A stretch of DNA of 64,000 nt from Chlorella sorokiniana (GCA_025917655.1 CP084609.1:992001-1056000); one strand, 5' to 3'; shown: positions 53,404-64,000, counted from the stretch's first letter. The notes: generated by a model not told the origin, from the sequence alone. Translations and numbers: made by a program.

Positions 53404-56400
53404 ATGTTGGCAGCAGCGCGCAGCCGCCTGCTCGGCCGCGCAGCCGCCTTCTCTGCCTCCCTGATGCAGCCCCACGCCAGCGGCAGGGAGGTCAGCAAGA
53501 TGGCGGCCGCGGCGCAGGCGCGTGCAGCGGCGCGGGAGGCCGCCGCCGACCCAGCCACCGAGGCCAAGGCAAGTGCAAGCAGCGGGCGTCCCACGTTCCG
53601 CTGCGCGCCGCTGTGTTCCACCATCACTGCCTCTCCGTCAGCTGTCGGTTGGGATGCCCGACGGTACCCGTGCAGGCTGCCTGCCATCCTTTCGTGTCAC
53701 GATTGTTGTGCCCTTCCCTTGCCCTGTTTGCCTCCCACCCCTCTCACCCGTCCCACCCGCCGCCGGCCCCGCCTGCAGGCACGGGCCCTGGACTCCGTCC
53801 TCAAGGAAATCAACTCCCGCTTCGGCAAGAACTCCATCATGCAGCTGGGCACCAACACCTACGGAGAAGTGTGAGCGGGCGGCGGCGGGCCGGTTCGCAA
53901 ATGCGCCGCTCCGGCCTGCGCGCGCGAGTCTTTCTCCTGCACAGCAGCACTCGCCGCTGCGGGGAGCTGCAACCCTGTCCTGCAAGTGGCGGCGGCACGC
54001 CGCGTGCAGCCGGGGCTGCGGTGCTTTGCCAGCTAGTCGGCCCACCTCTTTCTGCTGCCGCTGGCTTGCCGCCCTGCAGGCAGACCAGCCCCAGCGGCGC
54101 CCTCACCCTGGATCTCGCTCTGGGCGGCGGCTACCCCAAGGGGCGGGTGGTGGAGATCTACGGGCCCGGTGGGTGCAAGGCCAACTGGGGGAGGAGTTCC
54201 GCACTCTCGAGTCACTGGCAGGCTGCCCGGCCGCCGCCTTCTGCTCTCCCGGATCCATGCGGTTGTTAGGCGTTGGGCGCCAGGCTCCAAAGCATGCCTG
54301 CCCCAACCCGGCCCGCCCGGCGCCCTCCTCCCTCCACCGGCAACGCCCGCCTCTGCAGAGAGCAGCGGCAAGACGACGCTGGCGCTGCACGCCATGGCTG
54401 AGGTGCAGAAGCGCGGCGGGGCGGTGGCGCTGATCGACGCAGAGCACGCCTTCGACCCCGTGTTTGCCAAGGTGCGGCTGGCCGGCTGGCTGGGGTTTGG
54501 GCGGGGATGAGGGTGCGGAGGGTGGTGTGTGTGTGTGTGTGTGGTAGCTGTGTGTGTGTGTTGTTGTGTTGTGTGTGTATGTGATGGGGGGGGGCGCGCG
54601 ATGGCGGGTCACTAGCTGATCCATGCCAGTGCTGGCGGTGCGGGTCAGGGCAGGCGCTGCGCGTGCGGCTGAAGTGCGTGAAGCGCGCCGCTGCAAGCTG
54701 ATCCAAACATGCATCATGGCCACTGCCTCCCCCTCTCCCCACCCGGGCGCTCTTCGCGCAGCACCTGGGCGTGAATGTGGACACGCTGCTGCTGTGCCAG
54801 CCAGACAGCGGCGAGATGGCGCTGGAGGTGGCGGACTCGCTGATCAGGTGGGGAGGGGTGAGGGGGTGGGGGTGGGGTTGGAAAGGGAGGACGCAGGACC
54901 CGCGCGCTGCGGTGTGTGCGTGGAAGGGCGCAGGACCCGTGCGCTGCGGTGCATGCGAGCGCGTCTCCAATGAGCGGCAGCAGCCCTGCGTGCGCAGCTC
55001 GACCATCCGTGCACCGGTCACCCTGCCCGCATGCGCCGGCCACGCTCATAACCCTGTCGATGCCTCGCCTCCCCCGCGTGCCCAGGTCCTCCGCCATCGA
55101 CATGGTTGCCGTGGACTCGGTGGCGGCGCTGGTGCCGCGCGCTGAGCTGGAGGGCGAGATTGGGCAGACGCAGGGTGGGCCGCCGCCGCCGCTGCCTGGG
55201 CTGCGCGCGCTCAGCGCTCGGAGCTGGCGCACACCAGGGGGCCAAGGAATGAGGGCCGGGAAGCGGACCTGCAAGCAATGTGTTGGTCGGCCCCAGAGAG
55301 CGGCCTCGGCTGCAAGGTTCCGCAGGGGCGGCGCCGAGCGCTCGTTTCCTGCCCCCTGCTGCGTCCGCGTGCCGCAGTGGGCGCCCAAGCGCGGCTGATG
55401 AGCGGCGCGCTGCGCAAGATTGCGGGCAACGCCTCCAAGCACAACTGCACCATCATCTTCATCAACCAGCTGCGTCAGAAGGTGCGAGCGGGGGCGGAAG
55501 GGGGACGGCGGCATGAGCCGCGGGTGGCAGGAAGGGAGCCGCCAGAGCGCGGCACACACCTGGCTGGGGACCCCAACACACGCCTGCCGCCGCCGGGCTG
55601 TGCCTGTGCTGCACTTGACCGGCGGTGGCGCCCGAGTGCCTGCCCCTCATCCTCCCAATCTTAAACCACTCACATACCCGCTTGTAGCTTACTCTGCTCA
55701 TAGCTTGCTCTGCTGTTGCACCCCAGGTGGGCGTCATCTACGGCAACCCAGAGGTCACCAGCGGCGGCCAGGCACTCAAGTACTACGCCTCAGTGCGGTG
55801 CGCCGCCCTGCTCCCCTGTCCACCGCCGCGCATGCCGCTCGGCCGCTGGCCGCCCCAGTGACGCTGCCGGCAGCGCGCCTGGGCTCTTGGCGCTCACAGC
55901 AGCTGCCTCCCGGTCACGGTCGCGCAACCACGGAAAGCGATGCTCAAAGCACGACACGCCCCCGCGCCCCCACCCCCAATTCCACCCACCCGCTCACGCC
56001 CCTTCCCCTGCGTTCCCCAGGCTGGAGGTGCGCATCAAGGAGAAGATCTCCGCGGGGACGCAGGGCCAGGTTGGCATCCGCGTCAAGTGAGCGCTGGTGT
56101 GGGCCTCTAGCCAAGCGGCCGGGCAAGCGGTTGCACATGCGCATCCCACCGCTATGGCCAACGGGGTGGCGGGGGCAGGGTCGTGGACCGGCAACGGCGC
56201 CGGTTGCTCCGGCTTCACGGCCCTGCTGGCAGCCAGCAGCGGCGATGTGCCTGCCGCCTTTTCCGCGGGCACACTGTTCCTTGCCCTGCCATCCCGCCGT
56301 CCAGCAGCCTTGGCATGCAGCCTTGCCCTGAAACGCCCACTCACTCATGCGCAGACATGGCCACATGTGCTCAAACACAAACACTCCCCGCCCAGCCCCG

Positions 56401-57382
56401 CCGAACGCCCCCACCCACCCACGCGCTCCTGGTCCCCCTGCAGGGCCAACGTGAAGAAGAACAAGGTGGCGCCGCCGTACAAGCTGGCCGAGTTTGACAT
56501 CCTGTTTGGCACCGGCATCTCGGCCACCGGCTGCCTGCTGGACGCGGCAGAGGCGGTGGGCGTGGTGGCCAAGCGTGGCTCCTGGTACTACCACGGCGAG
56601 CAGCGCCTGGCGCAGGTGGGCGGGACGCGGCGGTACCGCCGGCCGCCCCCGCACGCCGGCGCTCCCGCTCCTGCTACCCTGCTGCCTCGCCCGGGCGGCC
56701 CTTGCAAGATGGCCGCCTGTCATGGCGTCGCTCCGCTCTGCAGCAGTTACTCTGCAGCAGTTACTTGCTGCTCAGGCGGGTGCTGACGGTGCTGGCCCCT
56801 GGTGCTGACGGTGCAGGGGCGGGACAAGACGCTGGATGTGATCAAGGAGGACGCAGAGCTGCACAAGTAGGCCTCTGGGGTGTCGCTGAGTGCGGGGTGT
56901 GTGTTGTTGTGAACTTGGGTCAGCGTCTGCGGCAGGTCGGACACGGCCGAGTATATGCACCGCTTGCTTATGCCAGGTCCTGCCTCATGCACCCTCTGCG
57001 CATGCCACCGAGTGCCCCGGCTCTGCTGCCCCGCTGCCCGCCGCGCAGCAAGATCGAGGCGCAGACGCGGCAGGTGCTGTCCGGCAAGGACATCAACGAC
57101 CTGTACGACGGCGCGGCGGCGGCGGTGCGTGGCGGTGCCGCTGCCGCGCCGCCGGGCTGTCATGCTCAGCGCCGACGGGGATGGGCGCAGTGCAAGGACA
57201 GGATTGTGGGCATGGGGGCAGTGCCCCTCGCGCAGGCATGACAAAGCGGTGGCAGTCGGTTGGGACGTGCGTGCCCCCTGCACGCCCTCATGGCCTCCGC
57301 CCCTCCCGGCGTGCCCCCCCCGCAGGTGGAGGAGTCGTTTGCTGAGGGCGACGGCGTGCTGCGGGAACAAGTGGCCGGCTGA
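53404..57382 (+). CDS. Organellar RecA recombinase
   Basis: RecA binds single-stranded DNA with ATP and drives homologous pairing in recombination repair. The ATG at 53404 starts [20 protein letters not shown], an organelle-targeting peptide. Exons: [40 protein letters not shown] with [25 protein letters not shown] (Walker A, formed across the splice); [55 protein letters not shown] (Walker B); [20 protein letters not shown] with [11 protein letters not shown] (L2 region); [117 protein letters not shown] with TGA at 57380-57382. All catalytic segments are present with clean splices. Whether it goes to plastid or mitochondrion cannot be told. Confidence 0.95.
54515..54585 (+). repeat. (TG)n microsatellite in a RecA intron
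   Basis: Interrupted TG repeats lie just downstream of the donor after the VFAK exon. This is a simple repeat in an intron, likely length-variable. No function is implied. Confidence 0.8.
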
Positions 57383-57862
57383 CGGGCGGCAGCGGCAGCC
57401 GCCCCCGCGGTCACAGTTGCACCCAGCGCTCAAAGTTGCTGCAGCTCAAATAAGGAGTCGATCGGATGCCCCGTCTTTGTTTTCGATCCGCTTTGCACCA
57501 TTTGTATTCGTAGCTGCTCCTTGTTCACTGCCATACAGCCTTCTGATCCCACGCCCCCTCCCCCAGCTGCGGCTTCAGCTCTTCTTGTTTTCTGTGCCTC
57601 AGCCGCCAGTTGTAAGTGCCCTTTATAGCCTTCACTATTTCCACTACTGTTGTGACGGTGCAGAGCAGTTGTGTGCGTGCCTCTAGCGGAGCAGATGGTG
57701 ATAATCATTCTGATACAAAGGAAGGCAAAACAAGCAGGTCGTCAAGATTGCACAGTCAAAGGTACGAGTCCGTCGAGCAATGCGGTCATGGTGCATGGGA
57801 GTTCTCAACTGCAGGCGAGTTCTGGCACCAGAGTGGTGGCAAGGTGGGCGAGCAGGCTGGCG
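57383..57862. other. Convergent 3' region between RecA and LTO1
   Basis: T-rich and less GC-rich than the exons, as expected for 3' UTR. TGTAA at 57611-57615 is a candidate RecA polyadenylation signal. No exon is supported. Confidence 0.45.
57611..57615 (+). terminator. TGTAA polyadenylation signal of RecA
   Basis: The pentamer lies 229 bases after the RecA stop codon in a T-rich stretch. Motif and position fit green-algal 3' ends. Confidence 0.4.
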
Positions 57863-58581
57863 TCATGCCAGCGCTAGAAGTCCAGGAGGCTGCTGATGCC
57901 GGCGCCGCCCCCCGCCCGCCTGCGCCGCCTGCTGCTGCTGCTGCTGCTCTGGCGGCGCGTACGCCTCTGCCACCCCCATCATGGCGGTCAGCGCCTTAAA
58001 CTTGCCGCGCAGCGCATCCATCAGATCCTGCAGCCGCTCGTCCTGGGGGAAGCCAGCGGGAAGGCGGCCGCCAGCTCTTCCAGCGCCGCGATGGCCCTGT
58101 CCACCCGCTGACTGCATGGGTGATTGGCAGCAACAGTATGTGACCGCACGCTTGAAACCTTACTGAACACTGAAGGAGCGTTGTGACAGAAATCATGAAA
58201 CAGGGCACCACGAATGGCGCAGCAGGGGTCCGGCAGGGGAGCGGCGGCCGTCTGACTGCGGCGGGCAGGGACCTCACCTGAACAGCGTTGGGTCTCGGGC
58301 CTGCAGCTGGCGCCACATCTGGCAGCAGCCGGAGTAGAAGCCCACCTCGTGGCCCACCTCGAACCCCTTCTGCAGCCCCAGGGCGCGCCCCTCCGCCCGC
58401 CCGCTGCGGCGCCCGTCCCTGCGACGCGGTGGCGGCGGGCGAGGAGGTGAGTGGGCATCGCGGCGGGCTGTGCCGTCCCTTTTAACGCTGCAGGCAGGCC
58501 TCACATGATCCCATCCTCGTAGCCCTCGCGGATGTGCTGCTCCTCCAGGTTCAGTGCGCTGTCAAAGGGGTCCTGGTCCAT
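57863..58581 (-). CDS. LTO1 (ORAOV1/Yae1-domain) homologue, Fe-S targeting adaptor
   Basis: LTO1 pairs with YAE1 to deliver Fe-S clusters to the ribosome-recycling ATPase ABCE1/Rli1 in the cytosol. Exon 1 (58581 to about 58506) reads MDQDPFDSALNLEEQHIREG and YEDGI, ending at a GTGAGG donor. Exon 2 has DGRRSGRAEGRALGLQKGFE and VGHEVGFYSGCCQMW, the deca-GX3 repeat typical of Yae1/LTO1 (G at every fourth position). The last exon has RAIAALEELAAAFPLA, then QDERLQDLMDALRGKFKALT, matching the C-terminal R-G-K-F-K block, and a Gln-rich end with the stop at 57863. Between AFPLASP and QDERLQ the frame changes at a run of five C (58045-58049 read as G on the + strand), equal to one missing base. Domain order and length are otherwise normal. 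Confidence 0.82.
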
Positions 58582-59036
58582 GCTGGCCTGGAAGGAACAG
58601 CAGCGGCGGCGGCGGCGGCGGCGGCAGTGAGCGACTGGGCATTGCGGATGACCGCCTTGCTAATGCATGTGTCGAGTGGACTGTGCCGTCTTCTGAGGCT
58701 TACCAAGGCACAGTGCGCTGTCTACTGTCTGCGCAGCAGCAGGAAGCGAGCCACACTGTTGACGTCCTGAGATATAGCTGCTCTAATCCCTCAATTCTGT
58801 CACCCATGTATCGGGAACTCAAATCATATGCCAATGCAGGAAATCTGACGAAGGAGGAAAAGTCCACCGTGGCATTCGGCAGTTCTTTCACTGTTTCGCT
58901 TGCCACCTTAGGGCAGTAATTCTGTTCTTTGACTGCAACGATCGACACCCACGGCCACACTTCTAAAGACCTGCCACGCACTTTCGTTGCGGACCTAAAG
59001 AACGCGCCAGTGAGACGCTTCCCGCTCTTCGTGATC
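58582..59036. promoter_or_regulatory. Divergent region between LTO1 and the plastid NTF2-like gene
   Basis: A 455-base gap separates two head-to-head starts. It includes a short GGC/GCG repeat at 58600-58625 (5' side of LTO1) and a relatively AT-rich part at 58740-58960. I see no gene in it; short open frames on both strands lack motifs. Confidence 0.35.
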
Positions 59037-60529
59037 ATGCAATCCTCGATTGCAAGCTCTTGCTGGGCACAGACCAGGCCCACAATCGCCTGCCGCCCAC
59101 ACAGCGTTTTCCAGCGGCGGCTGGTGGTGCGAGCAGCCGCCGAGCCCTCAACCCGCGACAAGACGGCCACGGAGCAGACCATCGAAGGGTGAGAACGCAA
59201 GGGGCGTGCCACCCCAGCAGGGCTGTCGCCGCTGCCGCCGCCTCACTGTTGCCGAGCAATACCCGCCCTGCTTCCTCGCAGCCTCTCCACCTCCTACTGC
59301 GACGACTTCGTGTGCACCAGCAGCCCCGCAGTGGAGGCCAGCGTGCGGCAGCTGGCCAAGGACCTGCAGCGCTGCAACGGGCGGTGGTCGCCCATCTATG
59401 CCTCCAACGTGGAGTATCGGGTGCGTCCGGGGTGGGGGCGTGGCAGAGCATCCGCAGAGAACGTTCCAAAAGGAAAATGCCTGTCATCACTGGCACGAGT
59501 GCCACCTGAACTGAAGAAGCGCTTCCTGGCAGCCTTTGGCCACCATTGTCCGCTTCACCGCGTGCGGTGAAGCGGATGACTAACCCCGGCCCGTGTTGTG
59601 TTGTTGCCGCAGGACGCGTACCGCAAGTTCAAGGGACCTGAGGGCTACGCCACCCTGGACTTTGTGCCCAGCAGCGTGCAAGAGCCCCGGGTGGAGGTGA
59701 CCACCATGCGCATGCTGGACAACTCTGCGGCCCAGCTGCGCTGGCGCCTGACGGGCAGGCTGGGCATGCTGCCAATCGATGTCGCGGGTGCGGGCGCGGC
59801 ACGGAGCCTTCAGCTGCTGCATTGCAACCAAGGCCAGAGCCTGGGGGTCTGCCTGCTTTGCTGCCATCGGGCGGAGCTGCTGCTCCAGCCCCTGACGCCG
59901 ATCCCCAAAAGCTCCAGCTGCACCGCCGGCCAGCCCAGGCAGCTCTTCCGTTCCTGCTTTGCACCCCCTCCTCGCCCCACCGACGCTCCATCGCCCACCC
60001 GCCTGCACCCGACAGGAACCACCGACATCACGATGAACCTGCTGACGGGGCGTATCGAGCGGCACAGCGAGAGCTGGGACCTTCGCGCTGTTCGCCGCCC
60101 GCGGCTGCTGCCTGGAACGCGGCGCGCTTGCTGTGGGCGGCCCAGCGGGTGCGCGCTGTTGCTGGCCTGCTGCCTGCCACTCCCTTTCCCCCATGCTCCT
60201 GTTTTGCTTTCTCCAGCAGGCCTGTTTCTCTGTGCATGATGCTCAGCCCGCTCGCATCCCGCCCCTCGTCTCCGCCTCCTGCTTTGCCAAGCGCAGGCCA
60301 GCGCCGACGCGTCCAAGGCCGCGGGGCATGCCCTGGACAGCCTGACCAGCATGGACGACGACGAGGGCTTCCAGCAGCGCAACCCCGCCGACCCTCCCGC
60401 TTCTTCCAGCAGAACGACACCACCAAGCAGGACGCGTTACTGTTCGTGGGTGTGCTGCTGCTGTTCTGGGCCCTGGTGCAGGCCTGGGGCGACCTGTTCA
60501 GCGGCAACAGCGGCCTGGGCGGCTTCTGA
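59037..60529 (+). CDS. Chloroplast-targeted NTF2-like (DUF2358-type) protein with C-terminal membrane helix
   Basis: The ATG at 59037 opens MQSSIASSCWAQTRPTIACR and RLVVRAAAEPSTRDK, a typical chloroplast transit peptide with a V-R-A-A cleavage region. Next exons: LSTSYCDDFVCTSSPAVEAS and LAKDLQRCNGRWSPIYASNV (helices), DAYRKFKGPEGYATLDFVPS, EPRVEVTTMRMLDNSAAQLR and WRLTGRLGMLPIDV, then TTDITMNLLTGRIERHSESW (strands). The helix-then-antiparallel-sheet plan with a W-x-L-x-G...I-E-x-H-x-E-x-W run is that of NTF2-like plant DUF2358 proteins; the subfamily is tentative. The C-terminus has MDDDEGFQQRNPAD, then FFQQNDTTKQDALLFVGVLL as the start of a transmembrane helix, ending GLGGF with TGA at 60527-60529. 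A frame change at 60392-60398 (CCC runs) equals one missing base. It may sit in the thylakoid or envelope membrane; the ligand is unknown. Confidence 0.68.
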
Positions 60530-61099
60530 GCCGTCGCTGCGCGGCTGCTGCCGCAGAGCAGCCCCACGCATGGCAGGCTCTCCACGCCTGCCGCTTGCCG
60601 AGAGATGTGCCGTCTGTACCGTCCTCCCCAATCCCCTCGAGAAGATAGTTGCTTTCCCTGCCCCCTTGCCTCCACTTGATCCATTCCTCCCCTCTGTGCA
60701 AGCATTTTCCCTGCTGTCGCGCTGGCAGCCCTCTTTTTGCAGTGGCCTGTCCTCGCGTGGCCTGCATGGCCAGCCCCGTGACGCTGCTGCCCGTCGCTAC
60801 AGTTTTTACCGCCCCCTGCATTATTCTCTCGGCGGATGAGTGCTCATTCTTGCGCAGCAGATTGTGGCTGCCCCCTACCTGTGGCCAGCGCCCCCAGCTG
60901 ATATGTATGTGCTGTCACTCTTCTGCTATGCCCCGTGCTGCGCTTCCTCGTCCCTGGGCGCTGTATGACCCCAGTGTAACACAAGACGTTCCCCCTAGTG
61001 CGGTGTGCACAGGCTGACCACGGCAGCATGCACCGCAGCAGTTCTGTCACCCCTCATCCCCACCGTCCCACGCGTCCAGCGGGCGCGCAGCCAGCTGGA
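60530..61099. other. 3' UTR and intergenic region after the NTF2-like gene
   Basis: Pyrimidine-rich, no supported exon. TGTAA at 60975-60979 is a candidate polyadenylation signal, about 450 bases beyond the stop. Confidence 0.45.
60975..60979 (+). terminator. TGTAA polyadenylation signal of the NTF2-like gene
   Basis: The pentamer lies downstream of a long pyrimidine-rich 3' UTR-like stretch and is the only TGTAA before the next region. Confidence 0.35.
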
Positions 61100-62300
61100 T
61101 GATTAGCCAGGTGCCGGCTCAGGCAGGCCAGCCAGCAGCAGCAGCTCGGGGGCAGCTGCAAGCTGTCGTGGCGGCCCTCGTCGCCCTCTGCTGCTGCACC
61201 CCCACTCCCAGCCGCCAGGGTGTGCGCGCGCTGCCTGGCCAGCTCCAGCGCACCTACAGCCTGCCTGAAGGCGGCGGGGAAGGCGGCGCACGTGGCTGGC
61301 GGGGGACCACGGCACGTCGTGGCCCTCAGGCGCTAGCTCAGCAGCCACCGCCAGCGCTTCGTGGGGCATGCGCAGGCGGTGCCCTGCTGGCAGGGTGGGG
61401 TTGTACCGCTCCACAAGCTGCGCACGTGAGGACAGAGACGCTTTCAGACAAATGCGGGACCAGATTCCGATGCAGAGCATGGCTGGCACCACCTGGTCTG
61501 TGATCGCGTTCAACAGGGCCGTGGTCGTTGATGCTGAAAGCTACAAGGCCACCTGAGGCTACAGTGGATCACCACCAAGTGCTGGCGGTCGCCTGCGGGA
61601 CGCGGATGGGACAGCCGAAGGGCTTGCAGGCCAGGGCCTCTCCCGACATTGCTCTACATTCCCCCTTCTGTTCATGCTCATTTTGCGCTTCTTGTGTGTG
61701 TCTGGCCGGCTTCAGGCTGCCTGGGGCGTAGGAGGGTGAGGTGGACCCGCTTCTGGAGACAAGGAGCACCTCCGTAGCATTGTGTCCCTGGTGCTGCTGC
61801 GACGATTGACCCACGAATGCGATTGGCAAGCTTGCCACTGCAATCTCAAAAGGCGTGGGAAAAGCTCAGCGAACACCTTGGGCATGATGTATGTCCAAAC
61901 CTTGATGCACTTGGCAGCAACAGCCCAGCTGCCGCCTCCAGGAATGTGCGCCGCACGGCTTGTGGAGTGGCTGCCTGCCTTGATTGCAAACCTGGACTGG
62001 TGAAATCATTGACAACCCATTGCTTACCGAAATCCCAATCCTCTCCTTCTATCACCTCCGGAGTGACAGTTTCTGGCTGTGGTGGTTAAGGCTGGCAGTG
62101 CCTGCCTGGCGGTCACTTGCGCAGTCAGGCAGCCAGCCTGGCAGGGACCCTCTCTGGCCGCAACCCTTCCCACGGTCCTTTTCCCATGCTTCTGTAGATA
62201 CATCACTTGCAATCAATAAGCGCCGTGCCGCCCACACGCCTGGCAGCTTGAAGCACACTGCTGGTGGGCTAGTGGCCAAAGGCGGGAGGTGCCAGTCCTG
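61100..62300 (-). CDS. Possible unresolved - strand gene
   Basis: I cannot name a product. On the - strand, after a CAG acceptor near 61425, the string LVERYNPTLPAGHRLRMPHE and ALAVAAELAPEGHD reads like a conserved exon, and a frame after it gives AAFRQAVGALELARQRAHTL. Around 62000-61880 two competing frames read well (AATPQAVRRTFLEAAAGLLL and GGGSWAVAAKCIKVWTYIMP); only one can be right. The spacing, convergent with the gene at left and divergent from the SGNH hydrolase at right, would suit a real gene. Exon borders and start could not be fixed. It could instead be non-coding. Confidence 0.25.
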
Positions 62301-62597
62301 AAAGCACCCCTAATCAGCACAGGTGAGTATTCCACGGTCGGTGGGCGCATTACAATTGCTCCAGACGGGTGCCTTGACGCGGCATGGGCGCATGGTTAGC
62401 GGCCACCAGGTGCCTGACTGGCCCGACATCATTCAGCCTCCGATCAACACTGTTTGGTCGTTGGGCCGACGGGGCTGCCTCCCGCGCTGGCCCCCGTACC
62501 TGCCACTGCCGCCGTGGGCAGCTCCACCAGTCTGTCACGCCCCGCCGCTGCCGCCTGCAGGCCAGGGAGGCATCTGCCAGCCTTGCTGCTGTGAGCG

Positions 62598-64000
62598 ATG
62601 GCCCGCAACACATCCGCGATGCTGCTCGCGCTGAGCCTGTTGGCGGGCAGCCTTGCGACGGTGTCTGCCCAGGCGGGCGTGCAGCCTGGCCCGCTGTGTG
62701 CCGCCGGCACGACGGCGGCAGGCGGCTGGCTTCCGCTGGAGGAGCCCTCTGCTGGTGGCGTCCAGGGTGGGCAGACAACCCCGTCGCTGGATGTCATGCT
62801 GCTGGGGCTGGTGGAGTGGAGCCTGGGGGCGTCAACGCGAGCGCGGCGGCCGGCGGCGACGCCCTCCTGCCGTGCGTCCCCGACGAGAGCAGCGCCTCCC
62901 TGGCCGCCTGCACCAGGGCGAGTGCCCGCGTTGCGCTGTGCCCGCGCCTGTTGCGCCGAGGCAGAAGGCCGCGCAGGCCGCAGCCAGCAGAAGGCCGCCG
63001 TGTTGGACGGCTGCTGCTTTGCGCTGTCCGCCTGCTCACCCCTGCGACGCGAACCCTGTGCCCCACCCCATCCCGCCCGGCAGGTGCTTGCTGCGTCTGG
63101 GCCTCAGGAGGTGGTGGTGTGGGCCAACCTGAGCTGCCCGCAGCCCGAGGCTGGCGCCGTGGGCCTGCGGCTGAACGCCACGCTGGCGCAGCCGCTGCCG
63201 CCCGGCGGCAGCTGGGAGCAAGCGCTGGCCAACCTTGTGGAGGTGCGAGGCGGGGCTCCCATCGCGCCAGCCGGGCCGCTCATCGGGCGGGCTCGTCGCT
63301 GCTGCCCCCTGGACAGCACCAGGCCGCTGCACACCAGGGCCTCGAGAGCCGGCTGAGCAGTCCCCGCCACCCGCCGCCACCCCCTCCTTCACACGACACC
63401 TACCGGGTTGCTTGAACGCAGGTCGAGCTGGAGGTGTTGTCAGTTGACGGCGTCGAGGGCGACGGCGGCGCCCCGCGCCCGAGGGCGGCGGCGCGGCGCC
63501 TGCCCCCCGCCGGCGCGGCGCCTGGCCCGGCTGCCGCCGGCGCGGGCTCCGTCTACGGCACGCCCACCCCGCGCTCAAGCGTGCCCGCCGGCACCCCCTT
63601 CAGCGAACCGTTGCCCGCGGGCCCCGCCTGGGTGCGCAGCCCCTACTTCGTTGGCGAGGGCCAGTGGTCAGAGTTTGGCTTGGAGCAGTGGCAGGAGAAC
63701 GCGGCGACGGTGGCGGCGGCCAACGCCAGCGCCACACACTACGACTACGTGCAGTACGGCGACTCGCTCACCAAGCACCTGGCCCGCAACGAGGGGCTGC
63801 GCCTGTGGCAGGCCGCCTTCTCGGAGGCCAACGGCTTCGGGCCCACCGCCCCGCTGGGCGTCGTCGGCAACGACATCGCCGACCTCATGGTGGGGCCTTG
63901 CCCTCGGCACCCTGCGTGTGTGTGTTTCTGTGTGTGTGGAGGGTGCGCCTGGTGTTGACGGGGGGCGCCAAACACATGGGATTGAGCGCCATTGGAGTGG
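62598..64000 (+). CDS. Secreted SGNH/GDSL-type hydrolase (3' end beyond window)
   Basis: The ATG at 62598 starts MARNTSAMLLALSLLAGSLA followed by TVSAQA, a clear secretory signal peptide. The next part (LDVMLLGLVEWSLG, then VNASAAAGGDALLPCVPDES after a frame change at the GGGGG run 62825-62829) and EVVVWANLSCPQPEAGAVGL form an N-terminal beta-rich domain with Asn-Ala-Ser and Asn-Leu-Ser sequons. A long exon (63421 to about 63891) has Pro/Ala/Gly-rich linker, YGTPTPRSSVPAGTPFSEPL, then YDYVQYGDSLTKHLARNEG. YGDSLT is SGNH block I with the nucleophile Ser, and the LGVVGNDIADLM that follows resembles the block II (Gly oxyanion) region of PAF-acetylhydrolase-like members. Blocks III (G-x-N-D) and V (D-x-x-H) would lie past the window. 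It probably acts as an esterase outside the cell or on the wall. Confidence 0.72.

Noticed and set aside
58700-59212. 170-codon - strand frame beside the NTF2-like gene
   Set aside because: It overlaps the transit-peptide exon of the + strand gene and shows no domain; probably a chance frame in the promoter region.

Overview
This window looks like nuclear DNA from a compact, very GC-rich green alga of the Chlorella type (Trebouxiophyceae); that placement is inferred from gene content and style, not from a marker gene. The evidence is short coding exons split by many 100-300 base GT-AG introns, chloroplast and mitochondrial targeting peptides, eukaryotic proteins (archaeal-type ProRS, NDUFS4, NFKBIL1, LTO1, RWD, DUF4211) and several TGTAA polyadenylation-type signals. 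I see no operons, rRNA, tRNA, CRISPR, viral or retroelement sequence.

Layout. 0.3-2.2 kb: a von Willebrand factor A (vWA) protein, + strand. 3.3-4.8 kb: an alpha-kinase, - strand, convergent with it. 5.1-6.1 kb: an unrecognised helical protein, +. 7.3-10.6 kb: an SLC38/AVT-type amino-acid transporter, +. 11.1-13.3 kb: an RDD-like membrane protein, -. 13.6-19.5 kb: a huge Ala/Gly/Ser-rich membrane-anchored protein, +. 20.1-24.6 kb: plastid ATP sulfurylase, -. 24.9-29.9 kb: a DUF4211 nuclear protein, +. 30.2-32.8 kb: a GAF-domain protein, -. 33.2-34.9 kb: a renalase-like FAD oxidoreductase, -. 35.4-40.0 kb: prolyl-tRNA synthetase, +. 40.3-40.8 kb: a dsRNA-binding-domain protein, -. 41.1-43.7 kb: an NFKBIL1 homologue, +. 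44.1-45.0 kb: complex I subunit NDUFS4, -. 45.3-46.5 kb: an RWDD3-like protein, +. 46.9-50.4 kb: an unresolved intron-rich gene, -, holding a 125-bp minisatellite. 50.8-53.2 kb: an NSUN-type RNA m5C methyltransferase, -. 53.4-57.4 kb: organellar RecA, +. 57.9-58.6 kb: LTO1, -. 59.0-60.5 kb: a plastid NTF2-like protein with a C-terminal membrane helix, +. 61.1-62.3 kb: unresolved. 62.6 kb to the end: a secreted SGNH/GDSL hydrolase, +, cut by the window edge.

The genes are mostly unrelated housekeeping functions and form no pathway. Strand alternates almost gene by gene, giving about eight head-to-head pairs with only about 250-500 bases between start codons, so shared bidirectional promoters are likely. 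The most unusual items are the separate, convergent vWA and alpha-kinase genes (fused in Dictyostelium VwkA), the minisatellite with a higher-order five-unit period, the giant low-complexity anchored protein, and a repeated pattern of apparent single-base losses in C or G runs inside otherwise well-conserved genes. The last most likely reflects sequence error and affects how the gene models should be read. Exon edges below are read by eye from GT-AG sites and protein similarity and are approximate unless a start or stop is stated.
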